DNA of 64,000 bases from Streptomyces sp. Je 1-332 (GTDB lineage Bacteria > Actinomycetota > Actinomycetes > Streptomycetales > Streptomycetaceae). A program made the position numbers and the translations under genes. Below are positions 8,151 through 16,986 of this stretch, piece after piece (the first letter of the stretch is position 1; each line of letters begins with the position of its first letter). The DNA is taken from positions 3,410,001 through 3,474,000 of the forward strand of contig NZ_CP160402.1 in assembly GCF_040730185.1 (NCBI RefSeq), given 5' to 3'. A model generated the notes under the pieces. It was not told where the DNA came from. It made no database searches and was given only the letters and a program-made list of their open reading frames with translations.

Positions 8151-9833
8151 ATGCAGTCCCCCACACAGACCCTGGCCGAGGGGCTTCGGCTGCCCACCAA
8201 CGGCCTCGACTACGCGATCCTGGCGATCTACTTCGCCGTGGTCCTCGGCATCGGCTTCGCCGCCCGACGCTCCGTGAAGACGAGCCTCGACTTCTTCCTC
8301 TCCGGGCGCTCCCTGCCCGCCTGGGTCACCGGCCTCGCGTTCGTGGCCGCGAACCTCGGCGCGACCGAGATCCTGGGCATGGCGGCGACCGGCGCCCAGT
8401 ACGGCGTCGCGGTCGTCCACTGGTACTGGATCGGCGCCATCCCCGCGATGGTCTTCCTCGGCCTCGTGATGATGCCGTTCTACTACCGCAGCAAGGTCCG
8501 CTCGGTCCCCGAGTTCCTGCTCCAGCGCTTCGACAAGTCGGCGCACCTGCTCAGCTCGGTGCTCTTCGCGTTCGCGGCGATACTCATCGCGGGCGTGAAC
8601 CTCTACGCCCTGTCGATCGTCGTCGAGGCGCTCCTCGGCTGGCCGCAGTGGGTGGCCATCGTGGTCGCCGGGTTCTTCGTCCTTGCGTACATCACGATCG
8701 GCGGGCTCTCCTCGGCGATCTACAACGAAGTCCTCCAGTTCTTCGTGATCCTCGCCGCCCTCATCCCGATCTGCGTCATCGGCCTGAAGAAGGTCGGCGG
8801 CTGGGACGGTCTGAGCGGCTCGATCGAGGAGTCGCACGGCGGGAACTTCATGACCGCCTGGGGCGGCACCGGCATCGGTGACGCCAACCCGCTCGGCGCG
8901 AACTGGCTGACGATCATCCTCGGCCTCGGCTTCGTGCTCTCCTTCGGGTACTGGACGACCAACTTCGCCGAGGTGCAGCGCGCCCTGTCCGCGAAGAACC
9001 TCTCCGCCGCCCAGCGCACCCCGCTGATCGCCGCCTTCCCGAAGATCTTCATCGTCTTCCTGGTGATGATCCCGGGCCTGGTCGCGGCCGTGCTCGTCCC
9101 GAAGATCGGCACCGCGGGCTCGGACCTCACCTACAACGACGCGATCCCGTACCTGATGCAGGAGTTGCTGCCCAACGGCGTGCTCGGCATCGCGGTGACC
9201 GGCCTGCTCGCGGCGTTCATGGCAGGCATGGCGGCGAACGTCTCATCCTTCAACACCGTGTTCACGTACGACATCTGGGCGAAGTACGTGGTCAAGGACC
9301 GCGAGGACGGCTACTACCTGAAGTTCGGCCGTCTGATCACCGCGATCGGCGTGCTCGCCTCCGTCGGAACGGCCTTCATCGCCGCGTCGTTCTCGAACAT
9401 CATGGGGTACCTGCAGACGCTGTTCACCTTCTTCAACGTCCCGATGTTCGTGGTCTTCATCATCGGCATGTTCTGGAAGCGCGCCTCCATGAAGTCCGGT
9501 GTGTGGGGTCTGGTCGCGGGCACGTCCGCCGCGATGATCAACTACTTCTGGATCTACAAGCAGGGCATCATCGACATCCCGACCGACCAGGGAGCCAACT
9601 TCGTCTCGGCGATCACCGGCTTCGTCGCCGGCGCCGTGGTGATGATCGCGGTCACGCTCTTCACCGCACCCAAGCCGGAGGCCGAACTGGCCGGTCTGGT
9701 CTACGGGACGACGGCGCCCGGCGTCGAGGAACCGCCCGCCGAGGGTGACGACGCCTGGTACCGCAAGCCCGCGCTGCTCGGCTGGAGCGCGATCGTGCTG
9801 GCCGCGGCCTGCTACCTGCCGTACTCGTTCTGA
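8151..9833 (+). CDS. Sodium:solute (sugar) symporter
   Basis: Polytopic membrane protein of 560 residues of the sodium:solute symporter (SGLT/vSGLT) family. Roughly 13-14 hydrophobic helices can be counted. The family region GGLSSAIYNEVLQFFVIL is near residue 185, and the sodium/sugar site helix of vSGLT-like proteins is echoed in MAGMAANVSSFNTVFTYDIW near 350. The divergent position next to galTEK suggests it imports galactose or glucose; that is context, not sequence proof. The C-terminus has a soluble tail (PGVEEPPAEGDD) before a last helix. A small membrane protein follows 24 bases downstream. Confidence 0.9.
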   Translation: MQSPTQTLAEGLRLPTNGLDYAILAIYFAVVLGIGFAARRSVKTSLDFFLSGRSLPAWVTGLAFVAANLGATEILGMAATGAQYGVAVVHWYWIGAIPAMVFLGLVMMPFYYRSKVRSVPEFLLQRFDKSAHLLSSVLFAFAAILIAGVNLYALSIVVEALLGWPQWVAIVVAGFFVLAYITIGGLSSAIYNEVLQFFVILAALIPICVIGLKKVGGWDGLSGSIEESHGGNFMTAWGGTGIGDANPLGANWLTIILGLGFVLSFGYWTTNFAEVQRALSAKNLSAAQRTPLIAAFPKIFIVFLVMIPGLVAAVLVPKIGTAGSDLTYNDAIPYLMQELLPNGVLGIAVTGLLAAFMAGMAANVSSFNTVFTYDIWAKYVVKDREDGYYLKFGRLITAIGVLASVGTAFIAASFSNIMGYLQTLFTFFNVPMFVVFIIGMFWKRASMKSGVWGLVAGTSAAMINYFWIYKQGIIDIPTDQGANFVSAITGFVAGAVVMIAVTLFTAPKPEAELAGLVYGTTAPGVEEPPAEGDDAWYRKPALLGWSAIVLAAACYLPYSF

Positions 9834-9857
9834 TCCCGATCGGAGGTCTGGAAGATC

Positions 9858-10142
9858 ATGTCTGAACTGCACAAGGAAGTCTCCGATCTGGAGCGCAAGT
9901 CCGCCACGGCGGCACGCCTCTTCGACATCCGGCGCATCATCGGCGGCCTGTTCGTCGTCTACGGCGTCATCGTGTCGATCGCCGGGATCTCACCGTCCGA
10001 CGCCGACATGAAGAAGGCCGAGGACATCAACATCAACCTCTGGTCGGGCCTTGCCATGCTGGCGCTCGGACTCTTCTTCCTCGGCTGGCTGTGGCTGCGT
10101 CCCACTCCGCCGCCCACCGAGGCACCGGAAGAGGACAAGTAA
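9858..10142 (+). CDS. Small two-helix membrane protein linked to symporter
   Basis: Protein of 94 residues: a charged N-terminus (SELHKEVSDLERKSATAARL), a first hydrophobic helix around IIGGLFVVYGVIVSIAGI, a short polar loop, a second helix around LWSGLAMLALGLFFLGWLWL, and a proline/glutamate tail. GGAGG lies 12 bases before the ATG. It directly follows the symporter and should be in the same transcript, so it may be an accessory subunit or stability factor. I do not recognise a named family. Confidence 0.8.
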   Translation: MSELHKEVSDLERKSATAARLFDIRRIIGGLFVVYGVIVSIAGISPSDADMKKAEDININLWSGLAMLALGLFFLGWLWLRPTPPPTEAPEEDK

Positions 10143-10149
10143 CATCCCG

Positions 10150-10193
10150 CGACGGGGCCCGAGTTCACTGTGCCGGTGGCTCGGGCCCCGTCG
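10150..10193. terminator. Strong convergent terminator hairpin
   Basis: Perfect 14-base arms CGACGGGGCCCGAG (10150-10163) and CTCGGGCCCCGTCG (10180-10193) with a 16-base loop. It sits just after the small membrane protein and includes the last codons of the convergent LuxR gene, so it can serve both directions. Confidence 0.75.
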
Positions 10194-10890
10194 GCGCCCC
10201 CGGGTCGTCCGTGAAGGCCGGCGCGGGCCGTTCCGCACGGTCGAGCAGGCCCGTGCGCGCCGCGAGCGCCGCGGCCTCCAGACGGGACCCGACGCCCAGT
10301 TTCATCAGGACGCGCTGCACGTGCGTACGGGCCGTGCTGGGCGCGATCCGCATTCCGGCCGCGATGAGGCGGGTGTCCTCGCCGTCCGCGACCCGCACGA
10401 GGACCTCGACCTCGCGCGGCGTCAGCATCTGAAGCAGCCGCTGCCCCTCGTCGTCGGGCTGTGCGGCCGGATTGAGCAGCTCGCTGAAAGCGCCCTGGAG
10501 CAGCTGCGGCGCGACGGCCGCCTCACCGGCTCTCGCCTTCATGATGGCGCGCTCGACACCCTCGATGCGCTCGTCATGGCGTACGTATCCCGAAGCCCCG
10601 GCGGCGAACGCCGCGGCGATGCCGCGCGGGCTCGGCACCGGGCCGAGCACCACCACGGCCACCTGCGGCCGCTCCCGCTTGATCTTCACGACCGGATCGA
10701 ACATGCCGGCCTCCGCCGGCGTCGCCGTGCCGAGCAGGCAGACCTCAGGGGCCCGGCTGATGACCAGCTCCGCCGCCCCGGCCGCGGGCGCGGCCGCGGC
10801 GAGCACCCGGTGTCCGCGCAGCTTCAAGGCCGAGGCGAGTGCCTCGGCGAGCAGTCGGTGGTCGTCGACCACCATGAGTCGCACACCCAT
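10165..10890 (-). CDS. LuxR-type regulator with degenerate receiver
   Basis: Protein of 241 residues with the layout of a NarL-type response regulator. The receiver begins MVVDDHRLLAEALASAL, but the strand that should carry the phospho-acceptor reads APEVCLLGTATPAE, with Gly where Asp is expected. The C-terminal helix-turn-helix is LTPREVEVLVRVADGEDTRL through APSTARTHVQRVLMKLGV. I chose the ATG at 10890 (MGVRLMVVDD), with a GGGGGG-rich ribosome site. Loss of the Asp suggests phosphorylation-independent or ligand-based control. No kinase is adjacent. It is related to the regulator at 3.1-3.9 kb. Confidence 0.88.
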   Translation of the reverse strand: MGVRLMVVDDHRLLAEALASALKLRGHRVLAAAAPAAGAAELVISRAPEVCLLGTATPAEAGMFDPVVKIKRERPQVAVVVLGPVPSPRGIAAAFAAGASGYVRHDERIEGVERAIMKARAGEAAVAPQLLQGAFSELLNPAAQPDDEGQRLLQMLTPREVEVLVRVADGEDTRLIAAGMRIAPSTARTHVQRVLMKLGVGSRLEAAALAARTGLLDRAERPAPAFTDDPGAPTGPEPPAQ

Positions 10891-11089
10891 CGAGCAACCC
10901 CCCACTTTCCCCCACGAATCCCCCACGGATCGAGGGCCCCCCGGCCCTACGCCCACTCATTCCCCGGAAGCTACACGCTTGTTCGACGCTGCGCGCCCCC
11001 TCCCGGCGATAAGCGGCCCGGAATGCGGAAATCCCGGCCGAATACGAGTGAGAGGGGGTACGTGTGTACGGAACAGAACACGCGGAAAG

Positions 11090-11130
11090 CCGGACGGCCC
11101 CGTTCCCTCGTGGGGAACGGGGCCGTCCGG
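11090..11130 (-). terminator. Terminator after propeller gene
   Basis: Perfect 18-base stem: left arm 11090-11107, right arm 11113-11130, loop TCGTG. It lies about 50 bases past the stop of the minus-strand propeller gene at 11179. The 11131-10891 stretch beyond it, upstream of the LuxR start, shows nothing else identifiable. Confidence 0.8.
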
Positions 11131-11171
11131 TGCGTACGCGGGGATCGAAGTCCGGTGCGTACGCGGGGATC
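11126..11171. repeat. 21-bp direct repeat beside terminator
   Basis: An identical 21-base sequence beginning TCCGGTGCGTACG occurs at 11126-11146 and 11151-11171 (period 25). The first copy overlaps the right arm of the terminator stem, and the second runs up to the stop region of the propeller gene. Confidence 0.8.
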
Positions 11172-11178
11172 AGAAGGG

Positions 11179-13053
11179 CTACTTGGCGACGAAGCCCAAC
11201 GCCGTGTACTCCTTCTCGTCCTTCGAGTACGGCTTGCTGATCAGCTCCCTGCCGAGGTACAACATGCCGTCGGTGTATAGGAGTTCGTTCGATTTCGGCA
11301 CCATGCCGCTGATGGCGCTGCCGACGGACTCGGCCGCCGGGGTCTCCAGAAGCTTGGTCTCCTTCATCGTCTTGCCGTTGAGGGAGACGACCTGGGCGCC
11401 CTTGTCGTAGCCGGCGTCCTTGTACGCGAGGACGTTGCCGCCGTCCATGCGGATCGGGAACATCTCGCCGTCCTCACCCGCGTCGGCACGGTCACCCGTG
11501 GTCTTGCCGGTGGCCAGCGAGAACGCGATGATCTCGTTCGTCTGGCTGTACTCGCTGCCGCCGCCGTCGTGCTGGCGGGTGGGGATGTAGAGCTTGTCGT
11601 TGCCCACGGCCAGCGAGGTGCAGGCGTAGACGACGTTGACCTCGCAGTCGTGGTCGTACTTGCCGTCGGGCAGCGAGATCTTGGCGCGGAGATCGCCCTT
11701 GTCGTCGAGCGAGAAGACGTCCGTGACGCCGCTCGCGGTGATCTCCTGGGTGTCCTGGCCGAAGACGACGGGGCGCGTCGAGATGATCTTGGCGTTGTCG
11801 ACGCCCGGCGTCACCGGGTACGTCCACTTCGAGTCGCCGGTCTTGGCGTCGAGGAGCTGAACCTTCAGCTTCTCGTCGTCGTAGTCACCGCACTTCTGGA
11901 CGGCGACGAGCTGCTCGCCGCCCGCGTAGCCCTCGTCCTGGCACTCCTCGCTGGGGTCGGGCTCCCAGAGGTGGTCGCCCGACGTGAGGTCGAAGGCCGC
12001 GCCGCCTGCGCTGGAACCGGCCGCGACGGTGCTGCCGCTGATGGTGACCTCCTCGACGCGGGCATCCATGCTGCCCTCCTCGATGGTCTCCGTCCAGAGC
12101 TTCCTGCCGTCCTTCAGGTCGACCGCGGAGATCTGCGAACAGGTCTTGTGGTCACCCTTCTTGGTCCGCTTGCCGTCCTCGTAGGCGACCGCGACGATGC
12201 CGTCCTTGGTGACCTCGCGCGAGCCCGCGCACGTCTGGCCCTTCAGTGGCAGCGTCCACAGCTCCTTGCCGTCGGAGGGGTCGTACCCGACGATCTCGTT
12301 GACGCCCGCCTTGGCGTAGACGTCCTCGGTGAGCCAGGAGCCCTTGATGCTCCAGACGTCGTCCTTGGGAACCTCGGGCTGCGGGAGCTGCATGGAGACG
12401 GTGGCGCTGGTGTTGGCCGGCACCTTCTCCTTGCCGGGGCCGCTCGGGCCCTGCTCGCCGCCGCCCTTGCCCTCCTCGTCGCCGCCCTTGCCGCCACCGG
12501 TCGAGCCTCCGGAGCTCGCCTCGGTGTCGTCCTTCTGCGTCGAGGCGACGAAGACACCGCCGCCGACGATCAGGGCGATCGCGACGACCGCACCGATGAT
12601 GATCTTCATCTGACCGCTGAGCTTCGAACCGCCCGAGCCGCCGGGGACGCCCGCCTGCGGGGCCATCGGCATCGTGCCGGGCTGCTGGTAGGCGCCGTAC
12701 GGGGCCTGCTGGCCGTACGGCTGCGTCGGCGGCTGGCCGTACGGCTGCGTCGGCGGCTGGCCGTACGGCTGCGTCGGCTGGCCCGGGTAGCCGTAGCCCT
12801 GGGGCTGGCCGGGGGGCGGTGTGCCGGGGGCCTGCGGGTAGCCGTAGTTGGGCTGGCCCTGCGGCGGTGCGGGCGGCTGCGCGGGCGGCGTCTGCGGCTG
12901 GGCGGGCGGCTGCGCGGGCGGCGGGGTCTGCGGGTAGCCGTACGACGGGTTGTTCGGCTCGGGGGCCTTGCCGAAACCGCCGGGCGGCAGGTCCTGCGGT
13001 GCGCCGAACCCGCCCTGCGGGGGCTCGTTGGGCGGCTGGGGCGGCTGGGTCAT
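11179..13053 (-). CDS. Membrane-anchored PQQ-like beta-propeller protein (1)
   Basis: Protein of 624 residues. Residues 1-145 are a disordered Pro/Gln/Gly/Tyr-rich cytoplasmic tail, including three near-perfect PYGQPPTQ repeats. A single transmembrane helix follows at about 150-172 (IIIGAVVAIALIVGGGVFVA), then a Gly/Ser/Glu linker. The extracellular part has PQQ_2-type propeller repeats such as GYDPSDGKELWTLPL, AVDLKDGRKLWTETI and LLDAKTGDSKWTYPV, with paired cysteines. Such domains usually bind ligands or scaffold rather than catalyse when no PQQ site is shown. A paralog with the same layout is directly upstream. Function unknown; a surface sensor or envelope assembly role is a guess. Confidence 0.85.
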   Translation of the reverse strand: MTQPPQPPNEPPQGGFGAPQDLPPGGFGKAPEPNNPSYGYPQTPPPAQPPAQPQTPPAQPPAPPQGQPNYGYPQAPGTPPPGQPQGYGYPGQPTQPYGQPPTQPYGQPPTQPYGQQAPYGAYQQPGTMPMAPQAGVPGGSGGSKLSGQMKIIIGAVVAIALIVGGGVFVASTQKDDTEASSGGSTGGGKGGDEEGKGGGEQGPSGPGKEKVPANTSATVSMQLPQPEVPKDDVWSIKGSWLTEDVYAKAGVNEIVGYDPSDGKELWTLPLKGQTCAGSREVTKDGIVAVAYEDGKRTKKGDHKTCSQISAVDLKDGRKLWTETIEEGSMDARVEEVTISGSTVAAGSSAGGAAFDLTSGDHLWEPDPSEECQDEGYAGGEQLVAVQKCGDYDDEKLKVQLLDAKTGDSKWTYPVTPGVDNAKIISTRPVVFGQDTQEITASGVTDVFSLDDKGDLRAKISLPDGKYDHDCEVNVVYACTSLAVGNDKLYIPTRQHDGGGSEYSQTNEIIAFSLATGKTTGDRADAGEDGEMFPIRMDGGNVLAYKDAGYDKGAQVVSLNGKTMKETKLLETPAAESVGSAISGMVPKSNELLYTDGMLYLGRELISKPYSKDEKEYTALGFVAK

Positions 13054-13150
13054 GACGTCGATTCCTTGGGGACGAGAGATGAACTGAGCGACGAGGAGGG
13101 CGCGGGCGCCTGCACGGAGAAGGGGGCGGGCGCCTGCCCTGCGGAGAAGA

Positions 13151-15004
13151 TCACTTGCCGTAGGCCAGCATCAGCTTCTCCTGGCCCTTTGCGCTGCCCG
13201 AGAGCCGCGTCGTGGAGATGTAGAAGCGACCGTCCACGTAGTCGACGTCCTTCGAGTAGAAGCCGCTCTCGATCTCAGCGGTCCCCTCGGGGTTCTTCAG
13301 GAGCGTCTTCGGCTTGTGCGAACCCGAGAGCGGGATCGAGACGACCTGACCGCCGGAGTCGTACGACGGGCTGACGTAGGCGATGAGCGAATCGCCGTCC
13401 ACCTTCATCGGCAGCATCGATTCCTCCAGCGGCGACTTCACGCGCCAGGCCTCCTTGCCGGTGGCGAGGCTGATCGCCACGACCTCGTTGGCCCCGGAGG
13501 TCGCCTCGGTCGGCAGGTAGAGGTTCTTGTCGTCGGTCGTCGCGCCCAGGCAGCCCTGGAGGCTGCCGCCGAGGAACGACGAACTGCCGCACTCCGGCGC
13601 GAACTTCTCGTCGACGCCGACCTCAGAGCGGGTGGCGCTGCTGTTGGGCTTCAGCGTGGTGATGTTCCACTGCTTCTTGTCCTCGTTGGTGAGGTAGACG
13701 ATCGTCGGGCTCTCGGAGTAGATCCGGCCGATCTGCCAGCCCTTGGGGAACTTCTTCGTCCACACGACCTTGCCGGTCTTGGGGTCGATCTGCTCGAGCT
13801 CGTCGTGCTCCGTGGAGGAGCCCGCGCCGCACGACAGGGCGCGGAGGATCTTCTTCCCGCCGGTGAAGCCGCTGGGGAAGCAGGCGCCCTCGTCCTTCTT
13901 CTCGGAGACGAAGAGCTCCTTGCCGTCACTGATCCGCAGCGCCGTGCCGGACTGGGAGCGGCCGACCATCAGCGTCTCACCGGTGATGGAGAGGTCGACG
14001 TTGAGGGACATGTCGAAAAGACCCTCCTCCTCGACCGTCTTCGTCCAGCCCTTGCCGCCGGTCTCCAGATCGATGATCCGGACCTGGCTGCACTTGGCGT
14101 CGTCCTTCTGCCCGTCCTTGTAGGCGACGGCGATCTTGTTGTCGTCCGTGACCTGCGGGGTCGTGCCACAGATCTTCTGCGGCAACTTGACCGTGGGCCA
14201 GGCCTGTTCGCCCGTCTTGACGTTGTAGGCGGTGAGCTCCTTGTACGCCGCCTTGACGGCGATGTCACCGTGGACCCACATGCCGTTGGCGTCGGCGCCC
14301 GAACCGGGCACCTTGGGCGCTTCCTTGTAGAAGAGCACCTTCGCCTCACCGGGCTGGCGGCCCGCGTTGAGGTCCTCCTTCTCGCCCTGCCCGTCGCCCT
14401 CGCCGTCGCCCGGGTTGGCCGGCGCCGACGCGCTCGCCTTGGGGTCGTCGCTCTTGCCGGCGGCGGACTTCTTCTTGCCGCCGCCGTCGTCACCGCCGAC
14501 GACCGCCCAGGTGACGCCGCCGATGACGAGCGCGGCCGCGGCCACGGCCGCCACGATCAGACCGGGCTTGCCCTTGAAGGGGTTCTTGCCGCCGCCACCG
14601 CCGACGCCGGGCGGATGGGTGCCCGGCACGCCGGGGGGCGGGAACTGCTGCTGCGGGTAGCCGTACTGGGGCTGCTGGGCGTAGGGGCCCGGCTGCGTGG
14701 GCTGGCCGTAGGGACCCGGCTGACCGGGCTGCGTGGGCTGGCCGTAAGGTCCGGGCTGGTTGTACGGTCCCGGCTGCCCCGGCTGCTGCGGGTAGCCGTA
14801 ACCCGGCTGGGGTGCGGGCGGAGTCTGCGGGTATCCGTAACCGGGCTGGGGCGCGGGCGGGGTCTGCGGGGCTCCCGACGGCGGGGCCGGCGGCGAGCCG
14901 GGCATCTGCGGTGGCTGGCCCGGTGGCTGCGGAGCGGCTCCCTGCCGTGGATCCTGCGGAGCTCCGAAACCGCCGGACGGCGGCTGGTTGGGCGGCTGAG
15001 TCAT
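13151..15004 (-). CDS. Membrane-anchored PQQ-like beta-propeller protein (2)
   Basis: Paralog of the downstream protein, 617 residues. It has the same N-terminal start (MTQPPNQPPSGGFGAPQDPR), a Pro/Gln/Gly/Tyr tail rich in GYGYPQ and QPGPYGQPTQPG units, one transmembrane helix (LIVAAVAAAALVIGGVTWAVV) near residue 155, a Lys/Asp/Gly linker and propeller repeats such as VKTGEQAWPTVKLP, QIDPKTGKVVWTKKFP and SLATGKEAWRVKSP. The start at ATG 15004 has AAGGGGGAAG before it. Tandem arrangement with a 97-base gap suggests gene duplication and co-expression. In Streptomyces such proteins sit near other cell envelope genes, but no partner here reveals the role. Confidence 0.85.
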   Translation of the reverse strand: MTQPPNQPPSGGFGAPQDPRQGAAPQPPGQPPQMPGSPPAPPSGAPQTPPAPQPGYGYPQTPPAPQPGYGYPQQPGQPGPYNQPGPYGQPTQPGQPGPYGQPTQPGPYAQQPQYGYPQQQFPPPGVPGTHPPGVGGGGGKNPFKGKPGLIVAAVAAAALVIGGVTWAVVGGDDGGGKKKSAAGKSDDPKASASAPANPGDGEGDGQGEKEDLNAGRQPGEAKVLFYKEAPKVPGSGADANGMWVHGDIAVKAAYKELTAYNVKTGEQAWPTVKLPQKICGTTPQVTDDNKIAVAYKDGQKDDAKCSQVRIIDLETGGKGWTKTVEEEGLFDMSLNVDLSITGETLMVGRSQSGTALRISDGKELFVSEKKDEGACFPSGFTGGKKILRALSCGAGSSTEHDELEQIDPKTGKVVWTKKFPKGWQIGRIYSESPTIVYLTNEDKKQWNITTLKPNSSATRSEVGVDEKFAPECGSSSFLGGSLQGCLGATTDDKNLYLPTEATSGANEVVAISLATGKEAWRVKSPLEESMLPMKVDGDSLIAYVSPSYDSGGQVVSIPLSGSHKPKTLLKNPEGTAEIESGFYSKDVDYVDGRFYISTTRLSGSAKGQEKLMLAYGK

Positions 15005-15091
15005 CAGCGCTTCCCCCTTCACTGATTTTTCGGCACGCCAAGTGGTGCTCAGGCCGACCTTTCTATCACCCTGAGCGCCGGGCACGACTGA

Positions 15092-15124
15092 CCGGTCCGC
15101 CCCCTGTTCCCAAGGGAGGACCGG
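15092..15124 (-). terminator. Hairpin downstream of ABC-F gene
   Basis: Arms CCGGTCC (15092-15098) and GGACCGG (15118-15124), with further imperfect pairing inside (GCCCC against AGGGA). It lies 27 bases past the ABC-F stop and before the second propeller gene. Confidence 0.5.
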
Positions 15125-15150
15125 CCCGTGATGCGTCCGTTACGAGACCT

Positions 15151-16986
15151 CTACGCGCTCTCCGCGAGCTCCAGCCAGCGCATCTCCAACTCGTCGCGCT
15201 CGCTCACGAGTTCGCGCAACTCGGCGTCCAGTTTCGCCACCTTTTCGAAGTCGGTGGCGTTATCGGCGATTTGGGCGTGCAGCCACGTCTCCTTCGTGGA
15301 CATCTTGTCCAGCTGCCGCTCGATCTTCTGCAGTTCCTTCTTCGCGGCGCGGGCGTCGGCGGAGGAGACGGTCTTCTGCGGGGCGGCCGGCGCGGAGGAT
15401 CCGGAGGCCCCGGAGGACGAGGCGAGCGGAGCCGCGGGCGCGCCCGCGGCCGCCATCCGCTTGCGCCGTTCCAGGTACTCGTCGATGCCGCGCGGCAGCA
15501 TGCGCATCGTGGCGTCGCCGAGCAGCGCGAAGACCTTGTCGGTGGTGCGCTCCAGGAAGAACCGGTCGTGGGAGATCACGACCATGGACCCCGGCCAGCT
15601 GTCGAGGACGTCCTCGAGCTGGGTCAGCGTCTCGATGTCGAGGTCGTTCGTCGGCTCGTCGAGGAAGAGGACGTTCGGCTCGTCCATCAGGAGGCGAAGC
15701 AGCTGGAGCCGCCGCCGCTCACCACCGGACAGGTCACCGACGGGCGTCCACTGCTTCTCCTTGTTGAAGCCGAACGTCTCGCAGAGCTGCCCCGCGGTCA
15801 TCTCCCGGCCCTTGCCGAGGTCGACCCGCTCGCGCACCTGCTGCACGGCCTGCAACACCCGCAGCGTCGGGGAGAGTTCGGCGACTTCCTGCGAAAGGTA
15901 GGCCAGCTTCACGGTCTTGCCGACGACCACACGCCCCGCCTCGGGCTGTACGTCGCCGTCGGAGCGCTGCGCCTGCGCCATCGCGCGCAGGAGCGAGGTC
16001 TTGCCCGCGCCGTTGACCCCCACCAGGCCGATGCGGTCGCCGGGGCCGAGCTGCCAGGTCAGGTGCTTGAGCAGCACCTTGGGCCCGGCCTGGACGGTCA
16101 CGTCCTCAAGATCGAAAACTGTCTTGCCGAGCCGGGTGGTGGCGAACTTCATCAGCTCACTGCTGTCCCGGGGCGGCGGCACGTCGGCGATGAGTTCGTT
16201 GGCGGCCTCGATGCGGTACCGGGGCTTGCTGGTGCGGGCGGGTGCGCCGCGCCGCAGCCAGGCGAGCTCCTTGCGCATCAGGTTCTTGCGCTTGGTCTCC
16301 TCGGTGGCCGCGATGCGCTCACGCTCGGCGCGCGCGAAGACGTAGTCGGAGTACCCGCCCTCGTACTCGTAGACGGACCCGCTCTGTACGTCCCACATGC
16401 GCGTGCACACCTGGTCGAGGAACCAGCGGTCGTGCGTGACGCAGACGAGCGCCGAGCGCCGCGTGCGCAGGTGCTCGGCCAGCCAGGCGATGCCCTCGAC
16501 GTCCAGGTGGTTGGTCGGCTCGTCGAGCACGATCAGGTCGGGCTCGCCGATGAGCAGCTTCGCGAGCGCGATACGGCGCCGCTCGCCACCGGAGAGCGGC
16601 CCGATGACGGTGTCGAGCCCCTGCGGGAAACCAGGCATGTCGAGCCCGCCGAAAAGCCCGGTCAGCACGTCCCGGATCTTGGCGCTGCCCGCCCACTCGT
16701 GGTCGGCGAGGTCACCGATGACCTCGTGCCGCACGGTGGCCTCGGGGTCGAGGGAGTCATGCTGGGTGAGCACGCCGAGCTGAAGCCCGCCGTTGTGCGT
16801 GACCCGTCCGGTGTCCGCCTCCTCCAGCTTGGCGAGCATCCGGATGAGGGTCGTCTTGCCGTCTCCGTTGCGCCCCACGACGCCGATCCGGTCTCCCTCG
16901 GACACGCCGAGGGAGACACCGTCGAGCAGGGCACGGGTGCCGTACACCTTGCTGACTGCCTCGACATTGACCAGGTTGACGGCCAT
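15151..16986 (-). CDS. ABC-F family ATPase
   Basis: Soluble twin-ATPase protein of 611 residues. Domain 1 has Walker A GRNGDGKTT, signature LSGGERRRIALAKLL and Walker B LIVLDEPTNHLD. Domain 2 has GVNGAGKTS, LSGGERRRLQLLRLL and VLFLDEPTNDLD. A long charged linker (the P-site tRNA interaction motif region) lies between them, and the C-terminus is a predicted coiled coil (about 540-611, AKKELQKIERQLDKM), as in Uup-like members. ABC-F proteins act on the ribosome as translation factors or for antibiotic protection; none has a transport domain. The start is the ATG at 16986 with GGAG upstream. Nothing here marks it as a resistance-type member. Confidence 0.93.
   Translation of the reverse strand: MAVNLVNVEAVSKVYGTRALLDGVSLGVSEGDRIGVVGRNGDGKTTLIRMLAKLEEADTGRVTHNGGLQLGVLTQHDSLDPEATVRHEVIGDLADHEWAGSAKIRDVLTGLFGGLDMPGFPQGLDTVIGPLSGGERRRIALAKLLIGEPDLIVLDEPTNHLDVEGIAWLAEHLRTRRSALVCVTHDRWFLDQVCTRMWDVQSGSVYEYEGGYSDYVFARAERERIAATEETKRKNLMRKELAWLRRGAPARTSKPRYRIEAANELIADVPPPRDSSELMKFATTRLGKTVFDLEDVTVQAGPKVLLKHLTWQLGPGDRIGLVGVNGAGKTSLLRAMAQAQRSDGDVQPEAGRVVVGKTVKLAYLSQEVAELSPTLRVLQAVQQVRERVDLGKGREMTAGQLCETFGFNKEKQWTPVGDLSGGERRRLQLLRLLMDEPNVLFLDEPTNDLDIETLTQLEDVLDSWPGSMVVISHDRFFLERTTDKVFALLGDATMRMLPRGIDEYLERRKRMAAAGAPAAPLASSSGASGSSAPAAPQKTVSSADARAAKKELQKIERQLDKMSTKETWLHAQIADNATDFEKVAKLDAELRELVSERDELEMRWLELAESA

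Noticed and set aside
11569-15025. Long plus-strand frames opposite the two propeller genes
   Set aside because: Composition is Leu/Arg/Gly/Val monotony with no domain; they mirror the high-GC codon pattern of the minus-strand genes.
15151-16986. Antibiotic-resistance ABC-F
   Set aside because: It has a Uup-like C-terminal coiled coil and sits among core genes, so a housekeeping translation factor is more likely.
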